A program made the position numbers and the translations under genes. From positions 62,001 through 126,000 of the forward strand of contig NZ_FOQK01000004.1 in assembly GCF_900113715.1 (NCBI RefSeq): a stretch of DNA of 64,000 nucleotides. The letters are read 5' to 3'. The first letter of the stretch is position 1. Every line of letters begins with the position of its first letter. Source of the stretch: Pseudoselenomonas ruminantium. GTDB lineage: Bacteria > Bacillota > Negativicutes > Selenomonadales > Selenomonadaceae. The notes under the pieces are model-generated. The model searched no databases. It saw only the letters and a program-made list of their open reading frames with translations, and was not told the DNA's origin. Positions 34,220 through 44,489 of the stretch are shown here, one piece after another.

Positions 34220-34388
34220 GATGGGCAGAATCACTTTCATTGAAATTTCAGATTTTTTCTTTGCCCGAAAAGAAGGGTTTTGCTGCTTGTTGGCGAATAC
34301 TAAGGGTATAAACCTACCGGGAGGCAGGATTATACGAAAAGAGCCGTGGCATCTGCCATGGTCCATCATAAGAAAGGGGATGTGTCGT

Positions 34389-34937
34389 ATGGCAACATTC
34401 ACTGTAAGAGGCAAGAACATCGAGATCACTCCTTCCCTGCGTGAGTACGTGGAGAAACGCGTCGGCAAAGTGACGAAGTACTTTGACAATGTCGGCGAGA
34501 TTTCCGTATTGCTCACGGTATCGAAGGGCCGTCACATCGTTGAGGTCACGGTACCGGTGCAAGGTGGCATCCTGCTTCGCGGCGAGGAAGCCACGATGGA
34601 CATGTACACGTCGATTGATCTGGTCGTAGAAAAGCTGGAGCGTCAGATCCACAAACAGAAAACGAAACTGGCTCGTCGTTTCCGCGGTGGCGGATTCAAG
34701 GCTGAGGCGTTAAATGTGCCGGCTGTTCCCGAAAAGCAGGATGAGACGGACGAGGAGTACAAGGTAGTCAAGACGAAACGCTTTATCGTCAAACCGATGG
34801 ATACGCAGGAAGCCATCATGCAGATGAACCTGCTGAATCACAACTTCTTCGTGTTCCGCGATTCGGAGACGGAGGAAGTCAATGTGGTCTATAAGCGCAC
34901 CGATGGCAACTATGGACTGATCGAGTCGGGCAACTGA
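34389..34937 (+). CDS. hpf: Ribosome hibernation promoting factor, long form
   Basis: The 182-residue protein has the N-terminal S30AE/YfiA domain (TVRGKNIEITPSLREYVEKRVGK) and a C-terminal dimerisation domain (VKTKRFIVKPMDTQEAIMQMNLLNHNFFVFRD), the long HPF of Firmicutes that makes 100S ribosomes in stationary phase. AAAGGGGA sets ATG 34389; a longer frame from 34218 has no homology. The 170 bases before it contain a small hairpin (34344-34361) near the ribosome site. A consensus promoter is not obvious there. Confidence 0.93.
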   Translation: MATFTVRGKNIEITPSLREYVEKRVGKVTKYFDNVGEISVLLTVSKGRHIVEVTVPVQGGILLRGEEATMDMYTSIDLVVEKLERQIHKQKTKLARRFRGGGFKAEALNVPAVPEKQDETDEEYKVVKTKRFIVKPMDTQEAIMQMNLLNHNFFVFRDSETEEVNVVYKRTDGNYGLIESGN

Positions 34938-34965
34938 CCGTCCAGGACAAATAAATAGCGAAAAA

Positions 34966-34993
34966 AGAGCCTTCCCGGCAGGGAAGGCTTTTA
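34966..34993 (+). terminator. Intrinsic terminator after hpf
   Basis: Stem AGCCTTCCC with GGGAAGGCT, loop GGCA, then TTT. Confidence 0.8.
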
Positions 34994-35038
34994 TGATGCA
35001 GTAAAGCTATAAATATAATAGGAAAAGAGTTGCATGAA

Positions 35039-35067
35039 TTGACTTATCTAAGGCAGTTTGTTAATAT
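35039..35067 (+). promoter_or_regulatory. Probable secA promoter
   Basis: TTGACT (35039-35044), 17 bases, TAATAT (35062-35067), 53 bases before the TTG start of secA. Confidence 0.5.
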
Positions 35068-35119
35068 TGTAAGGTAAGACTACTTGTAGAAGTTATAATT
35101 GTAATAGGAGTGATTTTGT

Positions 35120-37738
35120 TTGCTGGGATTTCTTAAAAGATTCTTGGGTGACAATAACGATAAAGAGATAGCACGTTATCGCGAGGTCGTCGAGAAAATC
35201 AATGCCCTCGAACCGCAGATGCAGAATCTGACGGATGATAAGCTGACGGGCTATACGAATAAGTTCCGTGAGCGTCTCGAAAATGGCGAGACGCTCGATG
35301 ATATCCTGCCGGAGGCTTTCGCTGTAGTCCGCGAGGGTTCGCGCCGTGTGCTCGGCATGCGTCACTTCGATGTCCAGATGATCGGTGGTATGTGCCTGCA
35401 TGAGGGACGCATTGCTGAGATGCGTACCGGTGAAGGTAAGACGCTCGTGGCGACGCTGCCGGTTTACCTCAATGCGCTTACGGGCAAGGGCGTTCATGTG
35501 ATTACGGTCAATGACTACCTGGCCCGCCGTGACAGCGAGGAAATGGGTAAGCTCTATCGTTACCTTGGACTGACGGTCGGCCTTGTTGTCCATGATATGG
35601 ATTTCCCGGAGCGTAAATACGCGTATGGCTGCGATGTCACGTTTGGTACGAATAATGAGTTCGGTTTTGACTATCTGCGCGATAACATGGTCATCTCGCA
35701 GGACCAGATGGTTCAGCGTGAGCTGCATTATGCGATCGTCGATGAGGTGGACTCGATCCTTATCGATGAGGCACGTACGCCGCTGATCATTTCGGGCCCG
35801 GGCGCAAAATCGACGGATATGTATGCAGTCATGGCCAAGGCGGTAGCAGGACTCAAGGAAGGTACTGATTATACGGTCGATGAGAAACAGAAGACCGTAG
35901 CTGCAGCCGACAGTACGGTGCCGAAAATCGAGAAGATGCTCGGCATCACGAACCTCTACGCACCGGAGAATATCGAGCTCTCGCATTGCTTTACGGCGGC
36001 ATTGCGTGCTAAGGCTCTTATGAAGCGTGACCGCGATTATGTCGTGCGTGGCGATGAGGTCATCATCGTCGATGAATTCACGGGCCGACTGATGGAAGGC
36101 CGCCGCTATTCCGATGGCCTGCATCAGGCCATCGAGGCTAAAGAGGGCGTCAAGATTCAGCGCGAGTCGCAGACGCTGGCCACGATTACGTTCCAGAACT
36201 ACTTCCGCATGTACGACAAGCTGGCTGGCATGACTGGTACGGCGAAGACGGAGGAAGATGAGTTCCTGAAGATCTACAATCTGCCGGTCATTGTCGTGCC
36301 GACGAATAAGCCGGTACAGCGCGTTGATTATCCGGATCTCATCTACAAGACCAAGAAGGCTAAGTACAGAGCGGTCGGCAAGGTGGTCAAGGAGCTGCAT
36401 GCCAAAGGGCAGCCGGTGCTTATCGGTACGACGTCCATCACGCAGTCGGAGGAACTCAGTGCTGTGCTGCGTAAAAATGGCATCCCGCATAATGTGCTCA
36501 ATGCGAAGTTCCACGAGAAAGAGGCAGAAATCATCGCCGATGCCGGCCAGAAGGGCGCTGTCACGATTGCGACGAACATGGCTGGCCGTGGTACGGATAT
36601 CAAGCTCGGCGAAGGTGTGCCAGAGCTTGGCGGTCTGTTCATCGTCGGCACGGAGCGTCATGAGTCCCGCCGCATCGATAATCAGCTGCGCGGCCGTTCG
36701 GGCCGTCAGGGCGATCCGGGTGCATCCCGCTTCTTCCTGTCGCTTGAGGATGACCTGCTGCGCCTGTTTGCTTCGGACCGCATTGCGGGCATGATGGACA
36801 AACTGGGTATGGAAGAGGATGAGCCGATCGAGCATAAGCTCATCACGAACTCCATCGAGCATGCGCAGAAGAAGGTCGAGGCACGCAACTTCGATATCCG
36901 CAAGCATGTCCTCGAGTATGATGATGTCATGAACCAGCAGCGTGAGGTCATGTATGGTGAGCGCCGCAAGATCCTCATGGGCGATAACCTGCGTGAGAAT
37001 ATCATGGGCATGGTCAAGCACATCATCAAAGATGAGATGAACCAGTATGCCAATGAGCAGCTCTATCCGGAGGAATGGCAGCTGGACGGTCTTATCGAAG
37101 ATGCCGAGAAGATCTACGCGCCGGCTGGCCGCCTCAAGAAGGAAGAGCTCGTAGAGCTCAGCCGCGATGAGCTCAAAGAAGAGCTCGAGAAACTCGCTGA
37201 GGAAGGCTATCATCAGCGTGAGCTGCTGTTTGGCGAAGAGAACATGCGCGAGCTCGAGAAGGTCGTCATGCTGCGTGTTGTCGACAGCAAGTGGATGGAG
37301 CATCTCGACCATATGGACATGCTGCGCGAGGGTATCAACCTGCGTGCCTATGGCCAGCGCAATCCGCTCGTCGAGTACAAGATCGAGGCGCTGGATATGT
37401 TCGAGGAAATGGAAGGAGCTATCCAGGATCAGATCGCTTCGCTGATGTACCATGTCAGCATCATTACGCCGGAGCAGCAGGCAGCTGCTGCGCAGCAGGA
37501 GGCTGGCGAGGAACCGAGCTCCGCGCAGAAGCAGAAACTCGAGCAGGCTATCAAGGAGCAGCGCTCGCAGCTTTCCGACCATCTGAAAAATGCGCAGGCC
37601 TCCCATGGCGATGAAGTCAGCGCGGCTGAGGCGAAGAAGAAACCGGTCACGAATGATGGCAAAAAGGTCGGCCGCAACGACCCATGTCCCTGCGGCAGCG
37701 GCAAGAAGTATAAGAATTGCTGCGGCAAGGACGAGTAA
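35120..37738 (+). CDS. secA: Protein translocase ATPase SecA
   Basis: The 872-residue motor starts [13 protein letters not shown], has the DEAD-box Walker A region (MRTGEGKT), [19 protein letters not shown], the PPXD region, and the second nucleotide fold with GRGTDIKLG and [11 protein letters not shown], and ends with the zinc-binding SEC-C motif [16 protein letters not shown]. It drives secretion through SecYEG. The TTG start has AGGAG upstream at nine bases. A terminator and promoter precede it, and prfB follows after 38 bases. Confidence 0.97.
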   Translation: MLGFLKRFLGDNNDKEIARYREVVEKINALEPQMQNLTDDKLTGYTNKFRERLENGETLDDILPEAFAVVREGSRRVLGMRHFDVQMIGGMCLHEGRIAEMRTGEGKTLVATLPVYLNALTGKGVHVITVNDYLARRDSEEMGKLYRYLGLTVGLVVHDMDFPERKYAYGCDVTFGTNNEFGFDYLRDNMVISQDQMVQRELHYAIVDEVDSILIDEARTPLIISGPGAKSTDMYAVMAKAVAGLKEGTDYTVDEKQKTVAAADSTVPKIEKMLGITNLYAPENIELSHCFTAALRAKALMKRDRDYVVRGDEVIIVDEFTGRLMEGRRYSDGLHQAIEAKEGVKIQRESQTLATITFQNYFRMYDKLAGMTGTAKTEEDEFLKIYNLPVIVVPTNKPVQRVDYPDLIYKTKKAKYRAVGKVVKELHAKGQPVLIGTTSITQSEELSAVLRKNGIPHNVLNAKFHEKEAEIIADAGQKGAVTIATNMAGRGTDIKLGEGVPELGGLFIVGTERHESRRIDNQLRGRSGRQGDPGASRFFLSLEDDLLRLFASDRIAGMMDKLGMEEDEPIEHKLITNSIEHAQKKVEARNFDIRKHVLEYDDVMNQQREVMYGERRKILMGDNLRENIMGMVKHIIKDEMNQYANEQLYPEEWQLDGLIEDAEKIYAPAGRLKKEELVELSRDELKEELEKLAEEGYHQRELLFGEENMRELEKVVMLRVVDSKWMEHLDHMDMLREGINLRAYGQRNPLVEYKIEALDMFEEMEGAIQDQIASLMYHVSIITPEQQAAAAQQEAGEEPSSAQKQKLEQAIKEQRSQLSDHLKNAQASHGDEVSAAEAKKKPVTNDGKKVGRNDPCPCGSGKKYKNCCGKDE

Positions 37739-37776
37739 GATAGATCATTAGGTTTTACATAAGTAAAGGTGGAACA

Positions 37777-38883
37777 ATGCTAGAAGATTTGAAACCACAG
37801 CTGGGCGAGCTGCGTGAAAAGCTCGCCCAGATGGAAACGTCCCTCGAGGTTCCGGCAAAAGAGGAAAAAATCGCCGAGCTCGAATACAAGATGGGCGAGC
37901 CGACCTTCTGGGATGATGCCGAGCAGGCACAGAAAATCAACCAGGAGCTCAACGATGTCAAGATCAGCGTCGACAAATACAAGGCACTGCTCAACAAGTT
38001 TGAGGATGCAGAAACGCTGTTCGAGATGGGCATGGAAGAAGATGACGCGAGCATGGAAGAGGACGTCAAGGCTGAACTTGACGCCGTCGCCGAGGGACTT
38101 GAGGCTCTGCAGCTTGAAGTACTGCTCTCAGGTCCATACGATGCCAATAATGCCATCCTGACGCTGCATGCTGGTGCAGGCGGAACGGAGGCACAGGACT
38201 GGACGCAGATGCTTTTGCGCATGTACGGCCGCTGGGCGGAGCGTCACGGCTTTACGGTCGAGACGGCTGACCTGCTGCCGGGCGATGAGGCTGGCGTCAA
38301 GTCGGCAACGCTCTTTATCAAGGGGCACAATGCCTATGGCTTCCTCAAGTCGGAGAAGGGCGTCCATCGTCTCGTGCGCATTTCGCCGTTCGATGCCAAT
38401 GCGCGCCGCCATACGTCGTTCTCGGCCTGCGATATCATGCCGGAAATCGACGATGCCGTTGAGGTCGATATCAATATGTCCGATGTCCGCGTTGATACAT
38501 ACCGTGCTTCGGGCGCCGGTGGCCAGCACATCAATAAGACGTCTTCGGCTGTCCGCATGACGCATGAGCCGACGGGTATCGTCGTCCAGTGCCAGAATGA
38601 GCGCTCGCAGCTGCAGAACCGTGAGCAGTGCCTCAAGATGCTGCGCGCCAAACTCTTTGAACTCGAGATGGAGAAGAAAGAGGCGGAGCTTGCCAAGCTC
38701 GAGGGTGACCAGCAGAACATCGAATGGGGCAGCCAGATCCGTTCCTATGTATTCCAGCCATATACGATGGTCAAGGATCATCGCACGAACCATGAGACGG
38801 GCAATGTTCAGGCGGTCATGGATGGTGAAATCGATCCGTTCATCCGTGCCTTCTTGAATGCTAAGGCAAATCACGAATTTTAA
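37777..38883 (+). CDS. prfB: Peptide chain release factor 2, without a frameshift site
   Basis: The 368-residue release factor has the SPF tripeptide (RISPFDANARR) that recognises UGA and the GGQ motif (residues 248-250) that triggers hydrolysis. The N-terminal coiled region is encoded in one continuous frame. Many bacteria need a programmed +1 shift near codon 25; no CTT TGA or in-frame stop is seen here, so production is not autoregulated this way. AAGGTGG precedes ATG 37777. Confidence 0.96.
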   Translation: MLEDLKPQLGELREKLAQMETSLEVPAKEEKIAELEYKMGEPTFWDDAEQAQKINQELNDVKISVDKYKALLNKFEDAETLFEMGMEEDDASMEEDVKAELDAVAEGLEALQLEVLLSGPYDANNAILTLHAGAGGTEAQDWTQMLLRMYGRWAERHGFTVETADLLPGDEAGVKSATLFIKGHNAYGFLKSEKGVHRLVRISPFDANARRHTSFSACDIMPEIDDAVEVDINMSDVRVDTYRASGAGGQHINKTSSAVRMTHEPTGIVVQCQNERSQLQNREQCLKMLRAKLFELEMEKKEAELAKLEGDQQNIEWGSQIRSYVFQPYTMVKDHRTNHETGNVQAVMDGEIDPFIRAFLNAKANHEF

Positions 38884-38888
38884 TCTTT

Positions 38889-38924
38889 AAGGAGTCAGGA
38901 GTACGCGAATGTTCCTGGCTCCTT
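38889..38924 (+). terminator. Stem-loop after prfB, weak terminator
   Basis: AAGGAGTCAGGA pairs with TCCTGGCTCCTT (one G-T pair), loop of 12 bases. It lacks a good T run, so termination is partial at best. Confidence 0.45.
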
Positions 38925-38946
38925 GTTACTTTGCGAGGTGATTGAT

Positions 38947-39642
38947 TTGCGAAAAGGCTTGACTATTCTGGGCTTGTTATTCATAATATTAATCGTGTCA
39001 AGCGCGACGGTGCTGCCCTGGCTGGCACAGTCGACAATCAAGACGAAACTGGCGCAGAGGGCTGCGACGGATGATGTTGTGGTTACGGTGGATTCCACGC
39101 CTACGGCACTGCTGGCTATCGGGCGCATCCAGCAGCTCGATGCAGTACTGCATCAGGCGAAGGTTGGCCAAGTGTTCTTGCGGGAACTTACGCTCAAGGG
39201 GCGCAATGTGCAGCTGGATATGCCAGCACTCTTGAGCGAGCAGGGCATACAGGTAAAGAAGGCCGATGAACTGACGCTTATGGGAACGGTCGACGAGGAG
39301 AACCTGCGGGAAGTCTTGCAGCGCCGCATAGATAAAATTGAAAATATCCAGGTCAACATCAACCGTGACCGCGTTTTGGTCACGGCCAATGCCAAGATAT
39401 TCGGCCGTGTGGCAGATATCGAGATGGAAGGGCAGATTACCGAGAACAGCGGGGCCTTGTTCTTCTTGATGACGAGACTGGAAATGAGAAATACCCTTAT
39501 CGGTACGGCCAAGCTGGGCGATCTTTTCGGCAATATCCAGCTGGCGGCTGCCGATAAACTGCCGCTGGGCATGAAGATCCGTCAGGTCGAGCAGACCGAT
39601 GGCGCGGTCATCATCACGGCGGCACGGGATAATAAGGAATAA
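38947..39642 (+). CDS. LmeA/DUF2993-like membrane-anchored protein
   Basis: The 231-residue protein has an N-terminal membrane segment (residues 4-24) and a soluble beta-rich region resembling DUF2993/LmeA lipid-binding proteins, with TLMGTVDEENLREVLQRR and LVTANAKIFGRVADIEMEG as parts of the pattern. LmeA-like proteins bind phospholipids in the mycobacterial envelope; here the role is unknown. AGGTG and the TTG at 38947 are the likely start. It ends 15 bases before the DUF5693-like gene. Confidence 0.6.
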   Translation: MRKGLTILGLLFIILIVSSATVLPWLAQSTIKTKLAQRAATDDVVVTVDSTPTALLAIGRIQQLDAVLHQAKVGQVFLRELTLKGRNVQLDMPALLSEQGIQVKKADELTLMGTVDEENLREVLQRRIDKIENIQVNINRDRVLVTANAKIFGRVADIEMEGQITENSGALFFLMTRLEMRNTLIGTAKLGDLFGNIQLAAADKLPLGMKIRQVEQTDGAVIITAARDNKE

Positions 39643-39657
39643 GGTGAATGTGAAGCA

Positions 39658-41718
39658 ATGAAGGTATTTAAGTATAACCGTTGGCTGCTGCTGCTTATCG
39701 CCATCGGTCTGGCTGCAGCGCTGGCGATAAGCTTTCAGCGCCATGCTGCCGAGCAGGTGAACCGGCAGGTCGATATGGCTATCGACTATGAGGGGCTTAT
39801 CGAGCTGGCAGAGCGAGAGGGCAAGCCGGTGGACGAGGTGTTGCAGCAGGCCAAGGAGGCCGGCATCACTTCGCTGGCTGTCTATGATACGACGTTCAAG
39901 AAACTCAATGCCAATGGCAAGGCGACGGCCATTGCAGGCAGCCAGCTGCTGGCCGACTATCACAGTGGCCGTTTGACGGACCCGCTTTGGCAGAAGCTTG
40001 CCGCTGAGGGCAAAATCATCGGTACGGAGGTCTATATCGTCGGCCATCATGCCCAGACGTGGAAGGAACTCAAGGAAGACCTGCCGCGCCGTCTCGGGAA
40101 AGACCGCGTCAGACTCTTTACGGTCGGTTCGGAAGAGGTCATGGCCGTAAAGGCGCATTATGAGTCCTTCGTCAAGATGGATATCGGCATGCCGACGGAT
40201 GAGATGCAGGCTGTAAACGATGCGGGCTTCTATGTGCTGGCCCGTCCAAGCAATTATGCGGCCTGCACGCCTGATGATGTCAAAGCTGTATTTGGCCGCA
40301 TGGATGGCTTCCGCATTTCGGAGGTCGTATTCTCGGGCAGCCAGGTGCTCGGCGCAACAAAGGCGCTGCAGACGACCATTGATGAGATGAAGGAACGCAA
40401 TCTGACCCTGGGCCTTATCGAGGCGACGACACAGCTGCAGTTCTATCATCAGGATGGCATGAACGAGGTGGCCAAAGGTGTTGGCTATGACCATGTGGCC
40501 CGTCTCTACTCGGTGCCGAAGGATGAGCAGCCGAAACTCAAGATCGATACGGCTGTCGAGCGTTGGTCAAATACGGACGAGGAGCGCAATATCCGCATCG
40601 ACCTCATGCGCATCTACGATAAGCCGTCGCCGAATATGAGCCTTTTGGAGACGAATCTGAAATATTTCCAGGACACGCATGATAAACTCGTGGCGCATGG
40701 CTATACGATCGGCCCAGCGGGCACGTTCCCGGAGCTCTTGCCGTCCAAGGGGCTGCGTGCACTCGTTATGATGGGCGTAGCGGCGGCTGTCGTGCTCTAT
40801 CTTTCGCTGGTGATTCCGGCGCTCAACGCGCGTCCTAAAACGCAGTATCTTTTGTTTGTATTGTTCGCTTTGGCGGCTGCGGTACCGGTGCTTATGGGCA
40901 ATGGCTCGAAGATCCGCATCCTGGCAGCACTGGCCAGCGCAAATGTATTCCCGGCACTGGCGGTCATCTTCCAGCTTGACCGCGTGCGCGCGTTCAAGGA
41001 GAAGGCCAAAATCGCCCTGCCGCGCCTTATCGTGACGGCAGCTCTGGCGCTGTTTGTCACTGGCGCACTTGCTTATATCGGTGCGGCTTATCTTTCGGGT
41101 TCGCTTGCCGATACGGAATATCTGCTTGAATTCCAGATTTTCCGTGGCATCAAGCTGACATTTATATTGCCGATTATCCTGGTGGGCGCAGCCTTCCTGC
41201 AGCGTTTTGACATTTTCGATGGCAAGATGGATGATACCGAAGGCGTTGTCAATCAGCTCAAGAAAATCCTCGATATGCCGGTTCGCGTCAAGACACTTTT
41301 CCTGATGGGACTTGTGCTCATAGCTGGTATCGTCTTCGTGGCCCGCAGCGGCCATACGTCGGGTATGCCGGTTTCGCAGTCAGAGCTCAAGTTCCGCGCA
41401 TTCCTCGAGCAGGCCTTCTATGCCAGACCACGCACCAAAGAGCTTATGATTGGTCATCCGGCTTTCATGCTCGCCGCAATGGCGTTCTGGCGCAAGTGGC
41501 CGACGATGGTATTTTTCGCCTTGGTGCTCGTGGCCACGATTGGCCAGGGGTCGATGGTAGAGACGTTTGCGCATATGCGCACGCCGGTCTATATGTCGTT
41601 CATGCGTGGCATCGGCGGCATTGTGCTGGGCGCAGGGATTGGCGCCATTGCCATGGTTCTTGTGGAGCTTTGGCAGGTCATTATTTCGAAAGCAAAGGGG
41701 AGTAAGGCAGATTCATGA
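39658..41718 (+). CDS. DUF5693-like large membrane protein
   Basis: The 686-residue protein has one N-terminal membrane helix (residues 9-28), a soluble domain of about 330 residues (with AGITSLAVYDTTFK and the FRISEVVFSGSQ region) and, from about residue 365, eight or more hydrophobic helices with polar loops. This family is almost always next to csaB in Negativicutes and Clostridia, so it probably serves the CsaB-modified wall polymer, for instance as a flippase or polymerase. That role is inference. It overlaps csaB by four bases (ATGA). Confidence 0.6.
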   Translation: MKVFKYNRWLLLLIAIGLAAALAISFQRHAAEQVNRQVDMAIDYEGLIELAEREGKPVDEVLQQAKEAGITSLAVYDTTFKKLNANGKATAIAGSQLLADYHSGRLTDPLWQKLAAEGKIIGTEVYIVGHHAQTWKELKEDLPRRLGKDRVRLFTVGSEEVMAVKAHYESFVKMDIGMPTDEMQAVNDAGFYVLARPSNYAACTPDDVKAVFGRMDGFRISEVVFSGSQVLGATKALQTTIDEMKERNLTLGLIEATTQLQFYHQDGMNEVAKGVGYDHVARLYSVPKDEQPKLKIDTAVERWSNTDEERNIRIDLMRIYDKPSPNMSLLETNLKYFQDTHDKLVAHGYTIGPAGTFPELLPSKGLRALVMMGVAAAVVLYLSLVIPALNARPKTQYLLFVLFALAAAVPVLMGNGSKIRILAALASANVFPALAVIFQLDRVRAFKEKAKIALPRLIVTAALALFVTGALAYIGAAYLSGSLADTEYLLEFQIFRGIKLTFILPIILVGAAFLQRFDIFDGKMDDTEGVVNQLKKILDMPVRVKTLFLMGLVLIAGIVFVARSGHTSGMPVSQSELKFRAFLEQAFYARPRTKELMIGHPAFMLAAMAFWRKWPTMVFFALVLVATIGQGSMVETFAHMRTPVYMSFMRGIGGIVLGAGIGAIAMVLVELWQVIISKAKGSKADS

Positions 41719-42806
41719 GCAGGATCGTCGTATCGGGATATTACGGCTCGAAAAATGCCGGCGATGAAGCGATGCTGGCAGCAATGCTGGAGGTCCTTGG
41801 AGATCTCGACCCAAAACTTCATATCACGGTGATTTCTGCTGACCCTGAAGATACGCGCAAGCGTCATGGTGTCGACGCGGTTTCCTGGCTTGGCCTGCCG
41901 GCCATCATCCGTGAACTGCGCCAGGCGGATCTTTTGATAAGCGGCGGCGGCAGCCTGCTGCAGAATGTCACGAGCCGCCGCAGTCTTTACTACTATCTGG
42001 CTATCATCCTGCTCGCCCGTTTGCTGGGCACGAAGGTCATGCTCTATGCCCAGGGCATTGGCCCGATTCTTGGCCGTGTGGCTGAGCGGGCGATGTGCTG
42101 GCTGGGCAATCGCGTGGATCTTATCACGGTACGCGATGAGGGCTCGCTGAAGGAGCTTGACCGTCTGGGCATTCGCCGGCCGGAAATTCAATGTACGGCC
42201 GATCCGGTGCTGGCTATCCATCCGGTGGACCGTGCGGCTGGCCGTGCCATCTTCAAGGCCTATCAGGCAGATGGAGCCAAGCCGGTTGTTGGCATTTCGG
42301 TGCGCGAGTGGCAGGGCTGGACGCATTACAAAGAGGTGCTGGCCGAGGTTTCCGACCGCGTGGTCCGTGAGCTCGGTGCCCGCGTCGTGTTCCTGCCGAT
42401 GCAGTTTCCCGACGATGTGCGGGCTGCGCGCGATATCGCTGCGCGTACCAAGGAGCCATGTACGGTGCTCAAAGATGAGTATACGACCAGCGAGTTCCTA
42501 TCGCTCGTCGGCAACATGGATCTGATGCTGGGCATCCGCCTGCATGCCTTGATTTTTGCCGGGGTCATGGGTGTGCCGATGCTTGGCATTTCCTACGATC
42601 CGAAAATCGACCGTTTCCTGCAGTCCATTGGCGAGCAGCCAGTCGGCAATCTGCGGGATGTCACGGCAGATGAGCTCATGGCGGAAATCCGCCGCAAGTG
42701 GAACGATAAGCAGACGTTCCGCCAGCAGAATGCTGAGCTTTTGGCGGCACTGCGCGATCAGGCCGCCAGCAATGCAGAGCTGGCGCTGAATCTGGCCCAT
42801 AAGTGA
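41715..42806 (+). CDS. csaB: Polysaccharide pyruvyl transferase CsaB
   Basis: The 363-residue transferase begins VVSGYYGSKNAGDEAMLAAML, a CsaB hallmark, followed by LISGGGSLLQNVTSRRSLYYY and the C-terminal GIRLHALIFAGVMGVPMLGISYDPK motif with the conserved His. It transfers pyruvate to a wall polymer (or in some, to the SLH-binding polymer) so that SLH-domain proteins such as OmpM can bind. The gene starts at the stop of the DUF5693-like gene and a terminator follows its end. Confidence 0.92.
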   Translation: MSRIVVSGYYGSKNAGDEAMLAAMLEVLGDLDPKLHITVISADPEDTRKRHGVDAVSWLGLPAIIRELRQADLLISGGGSLLQNVTSRRSLYYYLAIILLARLLGTKVMLYAQGIGPILGRVAERAMCWLGNRVDLITVRDEGSLKELDRLGIRRPEIQCTADPVLAIHPVDRAAGRAIFKAYQADGAKPVVGISVREWQGWTHYKEVLAEVSDRVVRELGARVVFLPMQFPDDVRAARDIAARTKEPCTVLKDEYTTSEFLSLVGNMDLMLGIRLHALIFAGVMGVPMLGISYDPKIDRFLQSIGEQPVGNLRDVTADELMAEIRRKWNDKQTFRQQNAELLAALRDQAASNAELALNLAHK

Positions 42807-42814
42807 ATAGACAC

Positions 42815-42847
42815 AGGCCTTCCCTGTAGGGGGAAGGCTTATATTTT
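42815..42847 (+). terminator. Intrinsic terminator after csaB
   Basis: GCCTTCCC pairs with GGGAAGGC over a short loop, then a TATATTTTT stretch. Confidence 0.8.
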
Positions 42848-42909
42848 TACCTTGGATATGGTACAATAAAAGATAGTTTTGCAATTTGAATGCGGAGGAT
42901 GAGTATCCT

Positions 42910-43596
42910 ATGATACATATGAGCAACGTTTCCAAGATATATGAAAATGGTGCGGTGGCTCTCGACGGTGTCAATGTCGATATCGAAAAGGGCGAGTTTG
43001 TCTTTATCGTCGGTGCCAGCGGTGCCGGCAAGTCAACGTTCATCAAGATGCTGTTCCGTGAGGAGCTGCCGACGAGCGGTATCCTTACGGTCAATGGTCA
43101 TGATGTGGTCAATATGAGCCATAAGGAGGTGCCATACCTGCGCCGCGGGCTTGGCGTTATCTTCCAGGATTACCGCCTGCTGCCCGATAAGACGGTGTTT
43201 GAGAATGTGGCCTTTGCGATGCAGGTCATCGAAGCGCCGCGCCGCTTGATGCAGCGCAGTGTCAATGCCGTTCTCGATGTCGTTGGCCTTAGGGAGAAGT
43301 ATAAATGCTTCCCGGCACAGCTTTCCGGCGGTGAGCAGCAGCGCGTGGCAATTGCACGCGCCATCGTCAACGATCCGGCTATCGTCATTGCCGATGAGCC
43401 GACGGGCAATCTTGACCCGGATACGAGCTGGGATATCATGGATATCTTCAAGCGCATCAACAAGGCAGGCACGACAATCGTCATGGCAACGCATGACCGC
43501 ACGATTGTCGATACGATGAAGCGGCGCGTCATTGCCATCGAAGATGGCCATATCGTGCGCGATGAATTAAGAGGAGGCTATGGTTATGAAGCTTAG
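42910..43596 (+). CDS. ftsE: Cell division ABC ATPase FtsE
   Basis: The 228-residue ATPase starts [14 protein letters not shown] and has Walker [24 protein letters not shown], Walker [13 protein letters not shown] and the ATHD H-loop, the FtsE pattern. With FtsX it drives a cell-wall hydrolase at the septum. GGAGG is 11 bases before ATG 42910; a longer TTG-started frame is less likely. It overlaps ftsX by 11 bases. Confidence 0.93.
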   Translation: MIHMSNVSKIYENGAVALDGVNVDIEKGEFVFIVGASGAGKSTFIKMLFREELPTSGILTVNGHDVVNMSHKEVPYLRRGLGVIFQDYRLLPDKTVFENVAFAMQVIEAPRRLMQRSVNAVLDVVGLREKYKCFPAQLSGGEQQRVAIARAIVNDPAIVIADEPTGNLDPDTSWDIMDIFKRINKAGTTIVMATHDRTIVDTMKRRVIAIEDGHIVRDELRGGYGYEA

Positions 43597-44473
43597 GACC
43601 AGTGAATATTTCATTACGGAGGTATTTCACTCGCTCCGGCGCAATAACTGGATGTCGTTTGCCTCGGTCGGTACGGTGGCTGTATCGCTGTTTGTGCTCG
43701 GCGTTTTTTTGACGTTGGTGCTCAATATGAACCGGTTGGCTTCCTCGCTGGAGTCGGAGGTGCAGATCAGCGTGTATCTGGAGGATAGCATAAAGACTTC
43801 GGCACGCAAGGATTTGCAGAAGGACCTTGAGAATATGCAAGGCATCGAGAGTGTCAAGTATGTGAGCCGCGAGGAGGCTAAGGAGCGTCTGACTGAGCGT
43901 CTCGGCGACCAGAAGTATTTGCTCGATGCGCTCGGCGACCAGAACCCGCTGCCAGAGTCCTTTGAGCTCACGGTAGCCCAGCCGGATATGGTTGAGACGG
44001 CGGCCAAGGCCATCGAGAAGATGGATGGTGTCGAGGCGGCCAAGTATGGACAGGACGTCGTCAAACATCTTTTTGACATCACGCGGCTGATTCGCGTGTT
44101 TGGTCTTGCGCTTATGGTGCTGCTGGCGGCAGCGACTCTTTTCATCATTTCAAATACGATCCGCTTGACGGTATTTGCGCGGCGCAAAGAGGTAGCCATC
44201 ATGAAATACGTCGGGGCGACGGACTGGTTCATCCGCTGGCCGTTTGTGCTCGAAGGTGTTGTCATGGGCTTTGTCGGTGGTACGCTTGCGGCTATTGCCC
44301 TGCGCAGCTTCTATGCGGCGATGGCCGCCAAGATCTACAATACGCTGGCTTTTTTCCCATTGATGCCGCAGTATCCGTTTATGAACTATGTCACGGTGGC
44401 GATTATTCTCTCGGGCATGGCTATCGGTGCTTTGGGCTCGGCGATTTCACTCAAGCGGTTCCTGAAGGTCTGA
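43586..44473 (+). CDS. ftsX: Cell division protein FtsX
   Basis: The 295-residue protein has a short cytoplasmic tail, one membrane helix (WMSFASVGTVAVSLFVLGVF), a large extracellular loop of about 120 residues and three more helices with the FtsX signature (EVAIMKYVGATDWFIRWPFVLEG). It transmits the FtsE ATP cycle to the wall hydrolase, probably the M23 peptidase just downstream. ATG 43586 at nine bases from GGAGG is preferred to ATG 43580. Confidence 0.9.
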   Translation: MKLRTSEYFITEVFHSLRRNNWMSFASVGTVAVSLFVLGVFLTLVLNMNRLASSLESEVQISVYLEDSIKTSARKDLQKDLENMQGIESVKYVSREEAKERLTERLGDQKYLLDALGDQNPLPESFELTVAQPDMVETAAKAIEKMDGVEAAKYGQDVVKHLFDITRLIRVFGLALMVLLAAATLFIISNTIRLTVFARRKEVAIMKYVGATDWFIRWPFVLEGVVMGFVGGTLAAIALRSFYAAMAAKIYNTLAFFPLMPQYPFMNYVTVAIILSGMAIGALGSAISLKRFLKV

Positions 44474-44489
44474 GGAAGGAAGCAGAGGC

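Noticed and set aside
34218-34388. N-terminal extension of hpf as a longer protein
   Set aside because: The extension crosses a terminator tail and lacks family similarity; AAAGGGGA supports ATG 34389.
35093-37606. Very long (837-codon) open frame on the minus strand across secA
   Set aside because: It is antisense to secA and has low-complexity Leu/Ile/Arg-rich composition; such frames come from the codon bias of the real gene.
37830-37870. Programmed frameshift in prfB
   Set aside because: No in-frame TGA or CTT TGA slip site is present; the frame is continuous.
38998-40494. 498-codon minus-strand frame across the DUF2993/DUF5693-like genes
   Set aside because: No homology pattern, no ribosome site, and it mirrors the coding frame of well-supported plus-strand genes.
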